DNA of 64,000 bases from Panorpa germanica (lineage: Eukaryota; Arthropoda; Insecta; Mecoptera; Panorpidae). Below are positions 62,151 to 64,000 of the stretch, piece after piece. The stretch's first letter is position 1. Each line of letters starts with the position of its first letter. The translations under genes and the position numbers were made by a program. The stretch covers positions 620,001-684,000 of the forward strand of contig OY783217.1 in assembly GCA_963678705.1 (NCBI GenBank). The letters run 5' to 3'. Under the pieces are notes generated by a model. The model saw only the letters and a list, made by a program, of their open reading frames with translations, was not told the DNA's origin and made no database searches.

Positions 62151-64000
62151 TATCACTTTTAAAAATAAATTTTTGGTTTTTTAAAAAAGTCTTTCCTTTT
62201 CCTATAGACGACCCTTTTCTTTAATATATAAATAAAGAACTTGTTAAATAAATATTTATATTTAAATTCAAATCCTTTTACCCATTTAGATCTCTTTGTA
62301 TACATGCATACAAATAAAAAGAAAGCTGCTAAAAAACTTCGACGTCTTACGGGTAAAGAAGTCGCAACGAATATCATCTATTCCAGATCGAAAACTAAAT
62401 TTCTTTTACGCTTTTCACTTTTCGTATGTCCATATTCCATTTTCATGACATGGCAGGGTTGAAACCCCTACAGAAACCCCGTGGAGTGTAGGACGTATGA
62501 AAGGAGCGTTACTCTTTATATTATATTCAAGAAGTAGCCGATGTGCTTTAAATAAACCTAGAACTGTTCCCGGTCCCGGTCCCTTAGCACAGCGTCATGG
62601 AGATGCGAAGATCCGTCACCTCCTAGAGCAGCAGGGCGCAGAGGTGGTGAACTATCGATGTTCATATCGATGGCGTTGTCGATTTGTACTAAACATTTCC
62701 AAAAAACGAGCATGTGTGCATATGATTAAATCCTTGTAAAGTTAAGAGAATATATTGCCGTAAATTCTTGTAATTGATTGTACAGAATGTTAAATAAATG
62801 TTGACATTAGGTTTAGGGAGACAGTGAGACAGTGAGACAGGCAGACAGGAAGACAGGAAGACAGGGGTCAACATTTTACACGTCCTGTCATCCCATAGCG
62901 TCCTGCGATACTCTGCTCGTGTATACTGTATTTGGTTATATAGAGATATTGATATTGGATCACTCAGAATTCAGGTCTGAGGATCCACAGGACTCCGTAC
63001 TAGAATGGAACATATTGCTCGCTCATAAATAAACCTACTGTCAGCGGAATTGATTTCCCGTCGCTCTATTGCAAAAAAACCTAAGCTTTAAATGATTCAT
63101 CCACGCTAAACATACAGAAAATAAAAAAGGGACACTCATTCCATTAAATCGTTCAGTTCGAATTCGTTTAAATTGAGCAATATATCCCTGGGAGTAAGCA
63201 ACATCAATTACACACACAGCGTAGTCGAAGATACGAGTCGAGATACATTTATAGAGTCGGTCATATCTTTGAATCGCTTGCCGGAACTCGGAACTCGAAA
63301 CTGTTGACTTCCCAGATGCTGTGAACATTTGTGTATTTGTGAATTCTCTTCGGGGGTCATTTGCATTATTTCTTATAAAATACAATTACTAAATCTAGCC
63401 TTTGTTAAATGTAGAATCAACACAAAAAATATATAAAATAACAAGGCAATTAATTATTTTTTTAAAAGAATTTAAATTACTTTAAAAATCGGAGAAGATT
63501 TTTCTTTATTCATTAAAAAATACGAAAGTCTGTTATTAATCTTATAGGACAGGTCCCTAAGTAAAGGGTAAGTTCATTGGGGGTGGGCTATTGGCAAGGG
63601 ATAATTCCGATAAATAATAAAAATCACGAAACTTAATACAGTCACACACTTAAAGAATATTTTGTAAAATATTTATCAACCTGCAAAATAAATAATTGAA
63701 ATCATATTAATTAAAAGAACATGGTTTAAAATCAAGTAACATGAAAAATTATCTTATTTCATAAATTCATTATATTTTACAATAATTATCATATAATTAT
63801 ATTTTTGTTTACCCATACTTATTAATACAACTCGAACTCACGTCCGTGTATTTGTTAATTTTACATTTTATTTTTTTATAGCCACTAATGGATCAGAATT
63901 GGTTGGTCTTTGATATTTTTATCTATTTTTTTTATTATTTTTAATTTTATTATGTTTTAATATTTCTGTCACATTTAATTGCATGGTTTTTTTAATTGTA
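62151..64000. other. Intergenic DNA right of the satellite
   Basis: No supported gene is present. A GC-richer block (about 62450-63060) contains an 80-codon plus-strand frame from 62497 (...RTVPGPGPLAQRHGDAKI...) with no recognised domain; it may be retroelement debris. The last 0.6 kb is very AT-rich. Confidence 0.45.
62796..62876. repeat. GACAG minisatellite between inverted 10-mers
   Basis: The purine-rich repeat GAGACAGT/GAAGACAG (about eight units) is flanked on one side by AAATGTTGAC and on the other by its exact reverse complement GTCAACATTT. Confidence 0.7.

Overview
The window looks like animal nuclear DNA, most likely from an insect and possibly a moth or butterfly. It is strongly AT-rich. 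Genes are cut into many short exons with GT-AG introns of about 0.1 to 3 kb. The P5A-ATPase and SLC5 proteins are of animal type, and the intergenic DNA carries short inverted-repeat elements and satellite DNA. The order is an inference: no species marker is visible.

Left part (1-33.6 kb). After about 4.7 kb with no gene there are four minus-strand genes and one gene nested on the other strand. A 310-aa protein with two membrane segments, an acidic Cys/Asp tail and a C-terminal LIR-like motif runs from 9.60 to 4.69 kb in six exons. A 641-aa SLC5-family sodium/solute symporter runs from 19.69 to 12.35 kb in 14 exons. Inside its 2.86-kb intron 11, on the plus strand, lies an uninterrupted 470-aa reading frame for an ankyrin-repeat plus SOCS-box (ASB-like) protein. 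After about 8.7 kb without a convincing gene comes the complete 1174-aa ER P5A-ATPase ATP13A1 (32.50-28.41 kb, eight exons). It is followed by an unrecognised 192-aa protein (33.60-32.83 kb, four exons). All exon joins were checked by hand for reading phase.

Divergent promoter (33.6-33.94 kb). The 192-aa gene is head-to-head with a small plus-strand DUF4485-domain gene (33.94-34.86 kb). The 331-bp gap between them holds a near-perfect RFX X-box, which points to a co-regulated cilia or sperm-tail gene pair.

Right part (34.9-64 kb). No gene was found. The region is repeat-rich: a 516-bp inverted-repeat element with GC-rich arms (36.2 kb), a four-copy 146-bp tandem repeat (40.0-40.6 kb), and a large satellite block (43.3-62.1 kb). 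The satellite is built from two units, P (about 267 bp) and Q (about 233 bp), arranged as QP, QPP and one QPPP higher-order repeats. There are 24 Q units, and the main run is 16.3 kb of uniform orientation. The P core is an imperfect palindrome with 25-bp inverted ends. Lone, more diverged P cores in the opposite orientation sit at both edges, and one more lies 2 kb upstream. Shared private variants show that a block of about 4.3 kb was duplicated within the array, followed by gain or loss of a 1026-bp unit, and that a 765-bp unit was duplicated separately.
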